Source of the DNA: Nitrosopumilaceae archaeon
GTDB taxonomy: Archaea > Thermoproteota > Nitrososphaeria > Nitrososphaerales > Nitrosopumilaceae
DNA length: 63,937 nucleotides
Direction of reading: 5' to 3'
NCBI GenBank assembly: GCA_900620265.3
Contig: UYNY03000014.1
Location: forward strand, 1-63,937
The translations under genes were made by a program, and so were the position numbers. The notes beneath the pieces are model-generated. The model was not told where the DNA came from and did no database searches. It saw nothing but the letters and a program-made list of their open reading frames with translations. Of the stretch, positions 25,576-34,934 are shown one piece after another (the stretch's first letter is position 1; each line of letters starts with the position of its first letter).

Positions 25576-26973
25576 GTTGCCGCCAAAGTCCTTTAGCAGG
25601 AACTTGAACGTCTTTAGGTTCAGCAGGACGGCGATCCCGGGGTTGGGCACCATCCCGACGCTGGCCTGGAAGGGCGTCTGCCTCTGCCAGGACCCAGAGT
25701 TGACAAGGGACGCCCCCCGGTAGGCGCCCAGCTCCATCTTGTGGACGTGCCCCACGTGGAAGACGTCCGGCACGCCCTCGAGCACCAGCAGGTCCTCCGG
25801 GCCCGGCGCCACCGGGGTCTGGCCCCCGTACGTGGGGCAGACGTGCCGGGCGCGGAGCAGGAGCCTCATCGCGCCGACCGGCGAGTCATAGCTGAGCCCC
25901 GGGGTCGTCTTTACGATATCATCGATGCTCTGCCCGTGGAACATGGCGACCCTCACCCCGTTCAGCGAGACGGTGGCGGGGTTGCCCACCATCACGACGT
26001 TCTCCCTCTCCCACAGCCCCCCGGCGTACTTTCTTGGTATGGCCGGCTGGGGGAGGGCCCTCCTGCCGGGGTCGTGGTTGCCGGGCGCCACCACTATCCT
26101 GACGTGGGAGGGGATCCCGCCAAGCAGCTCGTCGGCCCTTGCAAGCTGCTCCTCCGCGGTCTGCTGCTCCAGCTCCCTGTCCTGGCCCGGATAGATGCCG
26201 ACCCCGTCGACGACGTCGCCGCACACGAGGACGAACCTGACGCGCCTGGCGACGGGATCGGGGCCCGACAGCCACGAGACGAACTCTGAGAACTCCTCCT
26301 CCATAAAGTACCTGCTCCCCACGTGCAGGTCCGAGAGGAAGACGGCATACTCCTCGGTGGACGACCTCCTCCCCTGCTCGTTCGGAACCTCGGGCAGGAC
26401 GATCTCCTGTATGACCCCGCCGCGCTGCCCCGGCGTGACCCTTGCCATCACCACCTGGTCGACGAGCAGCGAGCCGGCCGCCTCCATCGGCCCCCCCTCA
26501 AAGACGGCCCCCTCGATGGTCCCGGACGGGTCCTCGAGGCCTATCCGGGCGATCTTCTTGTCGGCCGACTTTGAGGACACCAGCCCGCAGACGTACCCCT
26601 CCTCCTTGAGGTTCCCTATCTGCCGGAGCTTGGCAGCCTCCGGGCGCGCCGAGATTATCCTGCGGAGCTTTTCATACCTGCTTGCGAACAGGTCCCTGAA
26701 CGAGCCGCCCCCCGCCAGGACCGCCGGGGTGGGGTCAAAGAGCACCCCGAGGTCGGCGCGAGGCGGCTCGCCGCCCCCCAGCCCGAGGCCCTCCTCCAGG
26801 TCCCCGACCAGTATCTGGAAGACGCCCCCGCGCGACTTTGAGCGGACCGCCTCCTTTACCGCCCTGGCGGCCGCGTCCACGTCGATCTCCTGCAGCATCC
26901 TGAACGCGTCCGGGTGTATCTGGAAGCCCCGGGAGAGCGCATAGTCAAGGGCCGCCGTCAGCCTCCTGTCCAC
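25552..26973 (-). CDS. polB: DNA polymerase D small subunit DP1 (3'-5' exonuclease)
   Basis: 473 aa. An OB-fold (about residues 140-210) precedes a calcineurin-like phosphodiesterase domain with all metal motifs: LSDLHVGS, CGDVVDG, PGNHDPG, FHGQSIDD and GHVHK. The exonuclease should therefore be active. The start is GTG at 26973, with TTAACTTAAACC centred about 27 nt upstream; no ATG fits. Together with DP2 (18115) it forms PolD. Confidence 0.94.
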   Translation of the reverse strand: MDRRLTAALDYALSRGFQIHPDAFRMLQEIDVDAAARAVKEAVRSKSRGGVFQILVGDLEEGLGLGGGEPPRADLGVLFDPTPAVLAGGGSFRDLFASRYEKLRRIISARPEAAKLRQIGNLKEEGYVCGLVSSKSADKKIARIGLEDPSGTIEGAVFEGGPMEAAGSLLVDQVVMARVTPGQRGGVIQEIVLPEVPNEQGRRSSTEEYAVFLSDLHVGSRYFMEEEFSEFVSWLSGPDPVARRVRFVLVCGDVVDGVGIYPGQDRELEQQTAEEQLARADELLGGIPSHVRIVVAPGNHDPGRRALPQPAIPRKYAGGLWERENVVMVGNPATVSLNGVRVAMFHGQSIDDIVKTTPGLSYDSPVGAMRLLLRARHVCPTYGGQTPVAPGPEDLLVLEGVPDVFHVGHVHKMELGAYRGASLVNSGSWQRQTPFQASVGMVPNPGIAVLLNLKTFKFLLKDFGGNSDEILQY

Positions 26974-27019
26974 GCGGCGCGGGCCCGCGCCGCTTAACTT
27001 AAACCAAGCCGCGGCGCGC

Positions 27020-27739
27020 CTAGCCGCGCTCCCACTGCCACCTATAGTTGGCGTACGAGTCGGGGCGGTGGCTCCCGAGCACCGCGACGCACATGTCGGA
27101 GAACTCCATCCCCTCGAGGTCCCGGACGGTGCCGTCAAAGCGCGACTCTGACTCTGTGGTGAGGCGCTCAAAGACGGACGCCCGCACCGAGGACGTCTCA
27201 AGGCCCCCCTCCCTCAGGTACCTGGCCGCGTCCGACGGCATGAACTGGAGGTCCGGCCTTGACGGCCACGGCCTCGGCACCAGAAAGACGCAGAGCCCGG
27301 CCGAGAGGGCGTCCCTCATCTCCTCCTTCTTCCCCTCTATGGGGCCCGTGACGTGCATGGTGATGACGCGGGACTTGTCAAGCGGGATCCGCGTCCGGGC
27401 GGCGGCCACCTGGACGGCGCTGATCCCCGGCACCAGCTCGACCTCGCCGAATATCTCCGTGAGCCTGTCGACAACCTCGGACTCTGAAAAGCTCACGTCC
27501 CCCGTGAACGGCACGGCCAGCGACCTCTCCCCCAGCGGCAGGACGGACCGGTACGCCTCCTCCTGGGTCGACATGTTCACCTCGCGCACGTCCTTGCCGG
27601 CAGTAAGGTGCGCGACGGTGGCAAGCGTGTACGAGTGGCCGATTATGACATCCGAGGCCGAGATTGCGCGCGCCGCCTCCTCCGTGACGCACCCCGGCGC
27701 GCCCGGCCCGACGCCGACCGCAAAGACCCTACCTGCCAC
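27020..27739 (-). CDS. cbiE: Cobalt-precorrin-7 C5-methyltransferase
   Basis: 239 aa tetrapyrrole methyltransferase. The N-terminal VFAVGVGPGAPG is the SAM-binding loop, and IIGHSYTL, LVPGISAVQVAAAR and VPRPWPSRPDLQFMPSDAARYL follow the CbiE pattern. It works in cobalamin synthesis. It overlaps the 3' end of the upstream PH-like gene by 11 nt. No other cobalamin gene is in the window. Confidence 0.84.
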   Translation of the reverse strand: MAGRVFAVGVGPGAPGCVTEEAARAISASDVIIGHSYTLATVAHLTAGKDVREVNMSTQEEAYRSVLPLGERSLAVPFTGDVSFSESEVVDRLTEIFGEVELVPGISAVQVAAARTRIPLDKSRVITMHVTGPIEGKKEEMRDALSAGLCVFLVPRPWPSRPDLQFMPSDAARYLREGGLETSSVRASVFERLTTESESRFDGTVRDLEGMEFSDMCVAVLGSHRPDSYANYRWQWERG

Positions 27740-28214
27740 TCCTCTCCCTCACGTATCTGACAAAGGGCCGCCAGTCCACCTTCATGTACTTTGTGGGCTC
27801 CTTGACGGGGTACTTGACCCAGTCCTGCGCGACAGAGTACCTGTACCTCTCGCGCCTGCCCCCGGCCTCGTACTCGAGGTGCAGGACGCTGCCCCACGCG
27901 GCGTCCTCGGAGCCGACGTCAAGTATGTCGTGCAGCGGCACGTCGACGTTCTTTGGGTTCCCAAGGTCCTCTGCCAGCTCCCTCTCGCCGTACCCGTCAT
28001 GCCGGATCATCGTGTCGCGGGACCGGAGGAACCCAAGCACCTGCCTCTGGGTCACGGCGTTCCACCAGTTTATCTTGGCAGACGTCTTGTGGACGAACGC
28101 CAGGCGCCTGTCCGTCAGCAGCAGCATCCCCTCGCGCCCCCCCAGCGAGAGGAGCTTTCTTGACTCGCGCCAGACGGAGACCACGTGCGCCTGGATCCGC
28201 TCCCCCTCGTGCAT
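27729..28214 (-). CDS. Conserved PH-like domain protein
   Basis: 161 aa. The N-terminal half has GMLLLTDRRLAFVHKT, common in PH-like/GRAM-type beta domains. The rest contains a charged segment and a LEYEAGGRRERYRYSV hairpin. Exact function unknown. The ATG at 28214 is chosen since a longer open frame runs antisense into the cyclophilin gene. Its stop overlaps the cbiE start, so it is co-translated with it. Confidence 0.68.
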   Translation of the reverse strand: MHEGERIQAHVVSVWRESRKLLSLGGREGMLLLTDRRLAFVHKTSAKINWWNAVTQRQVLGFLRSRDTMIRHDGYGERELAEDLGNPKNVDVPLHDILDVGSEDAAWGSVLHLEYEAGGRRERYRYSVAQDWVKYPVKEPTKYMKVDWRPFVRYVRERSGR

Positions 28215-28287
28215 GGGGGGCGCGGCCCGTCCTCGGGCTAAAAACCGATCCGGTTGGCTTTTTAAGCGGGCCCGCCGGGGCCCGCCC

Positions 28288-29889
28288 ATGCTCTGGCTGG
28301 TACCCGTGCTGCTGGCGGCGGGCCTGGTGGGCGCCGCCCACGCCGAGGAGCGCCTGGCAGTCATCCAGACCTCCCAGGGGGAGATCGCCATCGAGTTCTT
28401 TGCCGGCGACGCGCCCAACCACGTGGCAAACTTTGTCGGGCTGGCAGAGTCGGGCTTTTACGACGGGACGCTCTTCCACAGGATAATACCGGGGTTCATG
28501 ATACAGGGGGGCGACCCGAACACGAGGTCCGGCGACCCGTCCACGTGGGGGACGGGGGGCCCCGACCAGATGGTCGGCGCCGAGTTCAACTCGATAAAGC
28601 ACGCAAGGGGGATCGTCTCGATGGCAAGGTCGGCCGACCCCGACAGCGCCGGGTCGCAGTTCTTCATCGTGCACGCGGACTCGAACTTTCTTGACGGCCA
28701 GTACACGGCGTTCGGCAGGGTCGTGACGGCCGGCGGGCTTGAGACGCTCGACAGGATCGCGGCACTTGAGACCGCCGTGCAGGACCGGCCGGCCGAGCCG
28801 GGGATGGCCGGCCTTGAGCGGATCACGCTGGTGGAGCGCTCGTCGGTCATGGGCCTGCTGGACCTTGGCGAGCCGGACCGCGACCCGTCGGTGGTGCGCG
28901 TCGAGCCGGTCGGCGACAGGTACGAGAACCCGGAGCTCGGCGTCTCGTTCACGGCGCCGGATCTGTGGACGTTCGTGACGCCGCGCGGGGGGCCGGCGCC
29001 GCCCGTGGCGGGCCTGATAGGGCCGCTGGTGGGAACCATCGAGCCGAACATCAGCCTGCACGTGGAGGCACACCAGAGGACGTTCGAGGAGCTGGTGGCC
29101 TCCCGGGACGCGCTCGAGGAGCAGTACGTGGCAAACGGGTTTGAGATAATATCTAGGGAGCGCGGCATGCTCGGCGGGCTCCCGACGTACGAGCTCAGCG
29201 CGGAGGGGACCATCACGGGCGGCCCGCAGTCGATCGACCTGAGGACGACCGAGCTGGCCGTATACACGGAGGCGCGCGCCTACCTGTTCACGTACGTCAA
29301 CGACGTCGGGTCGTACGACGAGCAGCGCCCCTCGTTCGAGGAGCTGCTCGGCACGGTCGAGATCGACGGCGGCATGGCGGGGGCCGGCGGCGCGGAGCTT
29401 GGATCGGAGACCGGATCAGAGCCCGTTACCGAGGACGCCCCGGCGGACGCCCCGGCCGGCGGCGGCTGCCTCATAGCGACTGCCGCCTACGGGTCGGAGC
29501 TGGCGCCCCAGGTGCAAAAGCTGCGCGAGCTGAGGGACGGCGCCGTCATGCAGACGGGGTCCGGCGCCGCGTTCATGGGGTGGTTCAACGATATCTATTA
29601 CTCGTTCTCGCCGGCAGTCGCCGACCTGCAGCGCGAGCACCCGGCCCTCCGGGACGCGGTCCGGGCCGCGATAACGCCGATGATAGCGACGCTCTCGCTG
29701 CTCGAGGGGGCCGGGATCAGCTCTGACGCCGAGATGATCACGTACGGGACGGCCCTGCTGCTGCTCAACGCGGGCATCTACGCGGGGGCGCCGGCCGCCG
29801 CCGCGCTCGGCGCAAGGCGCCTTACCAGAGGCCGTCTATCTCGTCGAGCATCCGGTACTCCTTCTCGACCTGGCGCCTCGGCATCCTGA
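28288..29889 (+). CDS. Exported cyclophilin-type prolyl isomerase with CFI-box C-terminus
   Basis: 533 aa. A signal peptide (residues 1-19, ending AHA) leads to a cyclophilin domain (about 22-190) with FHRIIPGFMIQGGD, the active-site Arg in that block, and SQFFIVHAD. A middle domain of about 170 residues is unassigned. Near residue 392 comes GGGCLIATAAYGSELAPQVQKLRELRD, the CFI-box sequence seen at the C-terminal part of some exported proteins. A TM-like stretch is near the end. TTTTTAAGC lies about 27 nt before the ATG. The 3' end overlaps the convergent NDH-2 gene by 68 nt. Confidence 0.85.
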   Translation: MLWLVPVLLAAGLVGAAHAEERLAVIQTSQGEIAIEFFAGDAPNHVANFVGLAESGFYDGTLFHRIIPGFMIQGGDPNTRSGDPSTWGTGGPDQMVGAEFNSIKHARGIVSMARSADPDSAGSQFFIVHADSNFLDGQYTAFGRVVTAGGLETLDRIAALETAVQDRPAEPGMAGLERITLVERSSVMGLLDLGEPDRDPSVVRVEPVGDRYENPELGVSFTAPDLWTFVTPRGGPAPPVAGLIGPLVGTIEPNISLHVEAHQRTFEELVASRDALEEQYVANGFEIISRERGMLGGLPTYELSAEGTITGGPQSIDLRTTELAVYTEARAYLFTYVNDVGSYDEQRPSFEELLGTVEIDGGMAGAGGAELGSETGSEPVTEDAPADAPAGGGCLIATAAYGSELAPQVQKLRELRDGAVMQTGSGAAFMGWFNDIYYSFSPAVADLQREHPALRDAVRAAITPMIATLSLLEGAGISSDAEMITYGTALLLLNAGIYAGAPAAAALGARRLTRGRLSRRASGTPSRPGASAS

Positions 29890-31117
29890 GCCGCGCGATG
29901 TCCCTGCCGAAGAAGAGCCCGATCCCCCAGTCCAGCATCACCCGGATCCGCCGCTCAAGCGACGGCATCTTTGAGAGGTAGACGCTCCTCCAGATCACCC
30001 ACGCCCAGAACCCCGATATGTTGGCGCCAAGGACGGTGGCGATCCCGGCCCTCTTGCCGATCACCGCCATCTGCCCCCTGCTCCTGTACGAGAACTCCTC
30101 CTGCGCCCCGCCGCGGACGAGCGCCACGAGGTTGCGCGCCGCCGTCCCCGCCTGCGCGATCGCCACCTGCGCCGTCGGCGGGTGGGGGCGGCCCGTCGCG
30201 GGATCCGTGCACGCGGCGCAGTCCCCCACCGCAAAGACGCCGGGGAACCCCGGCACCCCGAGGTTCCCGTCCACCACGATGCGCCCCCGCTCGGTGGCAA
30301 AGAGCGACCTCTTGATGGTGTTGACCGGCGTGACACCGGCCGTCCAGACAAGCGTCCTTGAGCGCACGCCGCGCTCCTCGCCCGTGATCCTCACCTCGCT
30401 CCCGTCGAACCCGGCCACGGCGGCGCCGGTCCTTATCTTGATGCCGCGCCCCTCCATCTGCCTCCTCGCGAACTCGGCCAGGCCCGGCTCGAAGGCCGGC
30501 AGTATCGAGGCGGCCGCCTCGAGCACCACCACGCGGATGTCCTCCCTGCGCACGCTCGGATAGTGCGAGCTGGCATCGAGCAGAAAGTCGAGCATCTCGC
30601 CGGCCGTCTCGACGCCGGCAAAGCCGCCGCCCGCGACCACGAAGCAGAGCAGCTCGGCCCTCGCCCCGGGGTCGTTCTCGGCCTCCTCGAGCATGTCTAT
30701 GGCGCGGTTCCTGAGCGCGACGGCGTCGCTGAGGGTCTTCATCGTATAGGCGTTGGCCTCGACGTCGGCCATGCCGAAAAAGTCAGTCTCGCTGCCGAGC
30801 GCCACCACCAGGTAGTCGTACCTGACGGGCCCGGCCCTCCCCCACAGCGAGACCGTCTTCTTGCGCGGGTCGATGCCGCGGATCCGGGCCTCGCGGAACC
30901 GGGCGCCCCCGCACGCCGAGCGCACCGGGACCACGATGTGCCTCGTCTCGATCATCCCGGAGGCGACCTGGGGGAGCATCGGCGTAAAGAGCACAAAGTT
31001 GTCCTCGCTTACCAGCAGGACGTCGGCCGCGCCCCCGAGCTCGCCGGCAATGTCCCGGGCGCACCGGATCCCCGCAAAGCCGCTGCCGAGAACGACTATC
31101 CTGGCCGGGTCCCCCAT
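29822..31117 (-). CDS. Type II NADH dehydrogenase-like flavoprotein
   Basis: 431 aa. FAD-binding VVLGSGFAGIRCARDI at the N-terminus, a second dinucleotide fold with GGGFAGVETAGEML, and the FAD motif FAVGDCAACTD. No complete TM segment is seen, but the C-terminal region WAWVIWRSVYLSKMPS is amphipathic, as in monotopic NDH-2 enzymes that feed electrons to quinone. The ATG at 31117 starts just before the dinucleotide fold. It follows the ACT-like gene by 1 nt on the same strand. Confidence 0.9.
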   Translation of the reverse strand: MGDPARIVVLGSGFAGIRCARDIAGELGGAADVLLVSEDNFVLFTPMLPQVASGMIETRHIVVPVRSACGGARFREARIRGIDPRKKTVSLWGRAGPVRYDYLVVALGSETDFFGMADVEANAYTMKTLSDAVALRNRAIDMLEEAENDPGARAELLCFVVAGGGFAGVETAGEMLDFLLDASSHYPSVRREDIRVVVLEAAASILPAFEPGLAEFARRQMEGRGIKIRTGAAVAGFDGSEVRITGEERGVRSRTLVWTAGVTPVNTIKRSLFATERGRIVVDGNLGVPGFPGVFAVGDCAACTDPATGRPHPPTAQVAIAQAGTAARNLVALVRGGAQEEFSYRSRGQMAVIGKRAGIATVLGANISGFWAWVIWRSVYLSKMPSLERRIRVMLDWGIGLFFGRDIARLRMPRRQVEKEYRMLDEIDGLW

Positions 31118-31118
31118 C

Positions 31119-31805
31119 TCAGCCCCTTGCGATCCCGGAGCGCAGTATGTCATAGGCCCGTCCCGAGTCCTTGCCGTCCACTATGATGGTGATGCCGTCG
31201 CTGCCAAAGAACGCGTTTGCGATCTCGATCCCGTTGGCGTGCAGCACCTCGGCCACGTACGAGACGGCGTCGGACCTGCTGTGCGCCGGCGGCAGCGCGA
31301 TCCGTATCTTTGCGAGCCCGGTGCTGAACATCTCGTCCCTGCCGTGCGCGTCCCTGAATATGCGCCTGACGTCCTCCATGTCCTCGACCAGGAAGCGGAA
31401 CGAGTCGGACAGGCGGAAGAACTCGCAGTCGTCGGTCACCCGGGTGAACCCGTCGAGCACGGCCATCGGGTCGACGCCGCCGTCCTTGGCGGAGAGGCGG
31501 ACGTCCATTATGCCGTCGGTCACGAAGAGGCGCGCGTTCTTGAGGACCGGCTCGGCCCCGATCCCGTCCTTGCGCTCAAACGAGTCGGCGTACCTCTTGA
31601 TGGCCACCACGACGGTGTTCAGGTTGACCGGGTTCCCCTGGATGCGCTCCACCTCGGGGTGCAGCTTTACGGCAAGGGCCGTATAGTTTATCACGTCCAT
31701 CTTCATACAGTCGTATATCGAGCGGTTCCGGGTGACCAGCTCCCTGACTATCTCTGGCACTGATATTGCAGGGTTTCTCATGCGGCTCGTGCGGGTGTCA
31801 GCCAT
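31119..31805 (-). CDS. ACT-like domain protein, probable regulator
   Basis: 228 aa. The C-terminal third (IRIALPPAHS, VSYVAEVLHANGIEIANAFFGSDGITIIV) resembles an ACT small-molecule-binding domain, close to aspartokinase regulatory domains. The N-terminal 70 residues (VPEIVRELVTRNRSIYDCMKMDVINYTALA) look helix-turn-helix-like. It may sense an amino acid. TTTAAATAC is centred about 25-27 nt upstream of the ATG, so it is leaderless. It precedes NDH-2. Confidence 0.68.
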   Translation of the reverse strand: MADTRTSRMRNPAISVPEIVRELVTRNRSIYDCMKMDVINYTALAVKLHPEVERIQGNPVNLNTVVVAIKRYADSFERKDGIGAEPVLKNARLFVTDGIMDVRLSAKDGGVDPMAVLDGFTRVTDDCEFFRLSDSFRFLVEDMEDVRRIFRDAHGRDEMFSTGLAKIRIALPPAHSRSDAVSYVAEVLHANGIEIANAFFGSDGITIIVDGKDSGRAYDILRSGIARG

Positions 31806-31850
31806 ATTAGGCTTGTGTAATCAAGAGTATTTAAAGCTGGAAAATCTTTA

Positions 31851-31861
31851 TATAATGTCAT
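31851..31861 (+). promoter_or_regulatory. TATA box of hsp20
   Basis: The sequence AATCTTTATATAA is the strongest TATA-like element in this intergenic space, about 27 nt from the Hsp20 ATG. A separate TTTAAATAC serves the divergent ACT-like gene. Confidence 0.6.
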
Positions 31862-31885
31862 ACCCCTGACATCGGATAGGTGGAT

Positions 31886-32359
31886 ATGACAGTGTTCTTC
31901 GACACCGAGATCGACCGGCTCCTCCGGGGGACCTCCATTGCGGGGCTCCTCGGGGAGCTGGCGAGGAACAGCCCGCCGGGCCCGGCGTACTACTGCAAGG
32001 TGGTATCCGTGGGGCCCGACGGGACGCCTGTTGTGCACGAGTGCGGGACCCCGCAGGGGGCCCCCGCGCGCGGCGCAAGAGAGCCTGTCGTTGACGCGAT
32101 CGTAGACGAAAAGGCGGGCACCATCAAGCTCATCGCCGAGATGCCCGGGGTCGAGAAGACCGACGTCAGGATCAGCGTCGATGACGGGACCGTGGACCTG
32201 TCTGCAGAGCGCGACGAGAAGGAGTACCGCGCCCGGATCCCCCTCGAGCGCAAGGTAGACGAGGGGAGCGCCAGGGCGACGTACAAGAACGGGATCCTGC
32301 AGATAGTCTTCAGCCTGGCTGAGGAGGGGCCCGCGGGCACGAGGGTGGAGGTCGAGTAG
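31886..32359 (+). CDS. hsp20: Hsp20/alpha-crystallin small heat-shock protein
   Basis: 157 aa. The C-terminal 80 residues are an alpha-crystallin domain: LIAEMPGVEKTDVRISVDDGTVDLSAERDEKEY, then YKNGILQIVFSL. The N-terminal part is variable and Gly/Pro-rich. It would hold unfolding proteins. The ATG at 31886 is about 28 nt from the TATA box; a GTG at 31880 is an alternative start. Cdc48, another protein quality gene, follows on the same strand after a C/T-rich tract. Confidence 0.92.
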   Translation: MTVFFDTEIDRLLRGTSIAGLLGELARNSPPGPAYYCKVVSVGPDGTPVVHECGTPQGAPARGAREPVVDAIVDEKAGTIKLIAEMPGVEKTDVRISVDDGTVDLSAERDEKEYRARIPLERKVDEGSARATYKNGILQIVFSLAEEGPAGTRVEVE

Positions 32360-32392
32360 GCCTCCCCACCCCCCCTTTTTTATGGTGATTTG

Positions 32393-34483
32393 ATGGCAAC
32401 GCTAAAGGTCGCAGAGGTTCAGCAGCACCACGTCGGGCGCGGGCGCGCGATAGTGGACCCGCAGGTGATCGAGGAGAACGGCTGGAGCACGGGCCAGATA
32501 CTCGAGATATCGCACGGGAGGAGCACGCACGCAAAGCTCTGGCCCGGCGACCCCGGGGAGCGCGGCGCGGCGCTGGTGCGCCTTGACGGGACCACGAGGC
32601 AGAACGCCGGGGCCGGGCTCGGGGAGCGGGTCGAGGTGAGGGCCGCCGAGGCCGCGCCCGCCGCCCGGGTGGTGCTATCCCCCGAGACGGAGCTCTCAGG
32701 CGACGGGCTCCAGGAGTACATGGCGGCCAACTTTGCAAACCACGTCTTTACGGCCGGCGACACGGTCGTGCTCGGCACGGTGATGGGCGGGCGCGTCAGG
32801 TGCGCCGTCGCCTCCACGAGGCCGGCGCGCGCAGTCATCGCGGGCGACGGGACGTCCTTTGAGCTCGGCGACGTGTCAGAGGGCGCGGCCCGGAGCGCCA
32901 CGTACGACGAGCTCGGCGGGCTTGGCGCCGAGGTGAAGAAGATCCGCGAGATGGTCGAGCTCCCGATGCGGCACCCGGAGCTCTTTGAGAAGATAGGGGT
33001 CGAGGCGCCAAAGGGGGTGCTGCTGCACGGGCCGCCGGGGACCGGCAAGACGCTGCTTGCAAGGGCGGTGGCCGGCGAGACCAACGCCAGCTTTACGTCG
33101 CTGAGCGGGCCGGAGATAATGGGCAAGCACTACGGGGAGAGCGAGGAGCGGCTCCGGGGGATATTCGAGAAGGCCGAGAGGGACGCGCCCAGCATCATCT
33201 TCATAGACGAGATAGACTCGATAGCCCCGAAGAGGGACGAGGTGTCCGGCGAGGCCGAGAAGAGGATCGTCGCGCAGCTGCTCACCCTGATGGACGGGAT
33301 AAGGGGGCGGGGCCGCGTGGTGGTGATAGCGGCCACCAACAGGCCCGACTCGATAGACCCGGCGCTCCGGCGCCCGGGCCGGCTTGACAGGGAGATAGAG
33401 ATAGGGGTGCCCGACGAGGAGGGCCGGCGCGAGATACTAAAGATACACACGAGGGGGATGCCGGTAGACGAGGGGGCCGATCTTGCGCGCGTCGCGCGCG
33501 TGACGCACGGGTTCGTCGGCGCCGACCTGCAGTCGCTCGCAAAGGAGGCGGCGATGGGGGCGCTGCGCAGGATACTGCCGGACGTGGACCTTGACGCGGC
33601 GCGGATCCCGGCCGAGACGCTGCAGAGGATCCGGATCACGGGGGACGACTTTGACGGGGCGCTGCGCGAGGTGGGGCCGAGCGCCCTGCGGGAGGTGCTC
33701 GTCGAGGCGCCGCGCACCGCCTGGGAGGACGTGGGCGGGCTTGACGCGCTAAAGGAGGAGCTGCGCGAGGCGGCCGAGTGGCCTCTCAGGCACGCCGAGG
33801 CGTTCAGGTACGCGGGCGCGGCCGCGCCCACCGGGATACTTTTGCACGGGCCGCCGGGGACCGGCAAGACGCTTGCCGCAAAGGCGCTCGCGACGATGAC
33901 GGAGTCCAACTTTATCGGGATAAAGGGCCCCGAGCTGCTCTCAAAGTGGGTCGGCGAGTCCGAGAAGGGCGTGCGCGAGGTCTTCCGCAAGGCGCGCCAG
34001 GCCGCGCCCTGCATCATATTCCTCGACGAGGTGGACGCGCTGGCGCCGCGCAGGGGGTCGGACGCCGGGTCGCGCGCGACGGAGGGGGTCGTCTCGCAGC
34101 TGCTGACGGAGATGGACGGGCTCGAGGAGCTGCGCGGGGTGGTGGTGGTCGGCGCCACCAACAGGCCGGACATAATGGACGAGGCGCTGCTCAGGCCCGG
34201 CAGGTTCGACAGGATGATAGAGGTGCCGCCGCCGGACGCGGCCGGCAGGAGGCAGATACTGGGGATCCACACCAGGGACAAGCCGCTTGAGGAGGGGGCC
34301 GACCTTGACGGGATCGCCGGGCTCATGGAGGGGTTCAGCGGGGCCGAGATAGCGGCGGCCGCCGACAGGGCGGCGCTCGCGGCCATCAGGCGGAGCATCG
34401 AGTCCGGCTCCGGCCCGGGATCCATAGTGATAACCGGGGGGGACCTCGCGGACGCGGCCGGCAGGGTCAGGCCGTCCAAATAA
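32393..34483 (+). CDS. Cdc48/VAT-type AAA+ ATPase
   Basis: 696 aa. An N-domain of about 170 residues precedes two AAA modules. D1 has [27 protein letters not shown] and [16 protein letters not shown]2 has [27 protein letters not shown] and [15 protein letters not shown]. It unfolds proteins, feeding the proteasome in archaea. The ATG at 32393 follows a GGTGATT that could pair with 16S rRNA; a TTG directly before it is possible. The protein is a little shorter at the C-terminus than typical VAT. Confidence 0.95.
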   Translation: MATLKVAEVQQHHVGRGRAIVDPQVIEENGWSTGQILEISHGRSTHAKLWPGDPGERGAALVRLDGTTRQNAGAGLGERVEVRAAEAAPAARVVLSPETELSGDGLQEYMAANFANHVFTAGDTVVLGTVMGGRVRCAVASTRPARAVIAGDGTSFELGDVSEGAARSATYDELGGLGAEVKKIREMVELPMRHPELFEKIGVEAPKGVLLHGPPGTGKTLLARAVAGETNASFTSLSGPEIMGKHYGESEERLRGIFEKAERDAPSIIFIDEIDSIAPKRDEVSGEAEKRIVAQLLTLMDGIRGRGRVVVIAATNRPDSIDPALRRPGRLDREIEIGVPDEEGRREILKIHTRGMPVDEGADLARVARVTHGFVGADLQSLAKEAAMGALRRILPDVDLDAARIPAETLQRIRITGDDFDGALREVGPSALREVLVEAPRTAWEDVGGLDALKEELREAAEWPLRHAEAFRYAGAAAPTGILLHGPPGTGKTLAAKALATMTESNFIGIKGPELLSKWVGESEKGVREVFRKARQAAPCIIFLDEVDALAPRRGSDAGSRATEGVVSQLLTEMDGLEELRGVVVVGATNRPDIMDEALLRPGRFDRMIEVPPPDAAGRRQILGIHTRDKPLEEGADLDGIAGLMEGFSGAEIAAAADRAALAAIRRSIESGSGPGSIVITGGDLADAAGRVRPSK

Positions 34484-34508
34484 ATACGGAGGATGGAGGG
34501 GGCCGTAC

Positions 34509-34721
34509 ATGAGGATATCCCTTGACTTTGAGCCGTGCGGCGAGTGCAGCGCCATCATGGCGGGGCTCTGCAGCCCCGAGATGATGCTGGCAGGCAGGGA
34601 GGAGCGGGCCGCCGAGTCGGCAAGGTTCCTCCGGCACCTGACGTACAACCACGCCGAGGTGGTGAGCGCCATAACCGACGCGCTGCCCGGCGACGACGGC
34701 CGGCGGGACTTTTACAGGTAG
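34509..34721 (+). CDS. Small conserved-looking protein, unknown
   Basis: 70 aa. It has cysteines in CGEC and LCSP and a helical remainder rich in Arg and Glu. No TM segment or signal. AAATAAATA centred near 34482, 27 nt upstream of the ATG, supports a real leaderless gene. No family is recognised. Confidence 0.5.
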   Translation: MRISLDFEPCGECSAIMAGLCSPEMMLAGREERAAESARFLRHLTYNHAEVVSAITDALPGDDGRRDFYR

Positions 34722-34934
34722 GGGCCCGGACGCCGCCCCCGCTACGGGCCCGCCCGTATCTTGCGCCCGGGGGTCCTCCCCGTCATACGGCCCGAGTCCC
34801 CGAACCGGCGCAGGGGCCCCGCCGTCGTTGTACCAGAAGGCCGAGGGCGGGAGGCCGGCCCCGGCCCCGGATCAGTGCCGCCCGTGCGGGGCCCGGATGG
34901 AATTCCATAAATACCCGGCCTCGCAAGGGCCCGA

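Noticed and set aside
34722-34934. Non-coding RNA or small gene before tfb
   Set aside because: 213 nt of GC-rich sequence with short self-complementary runs, but no TATA box in the right place and no consistent fold; a longer minus-strand frame is a shadow of tfb.
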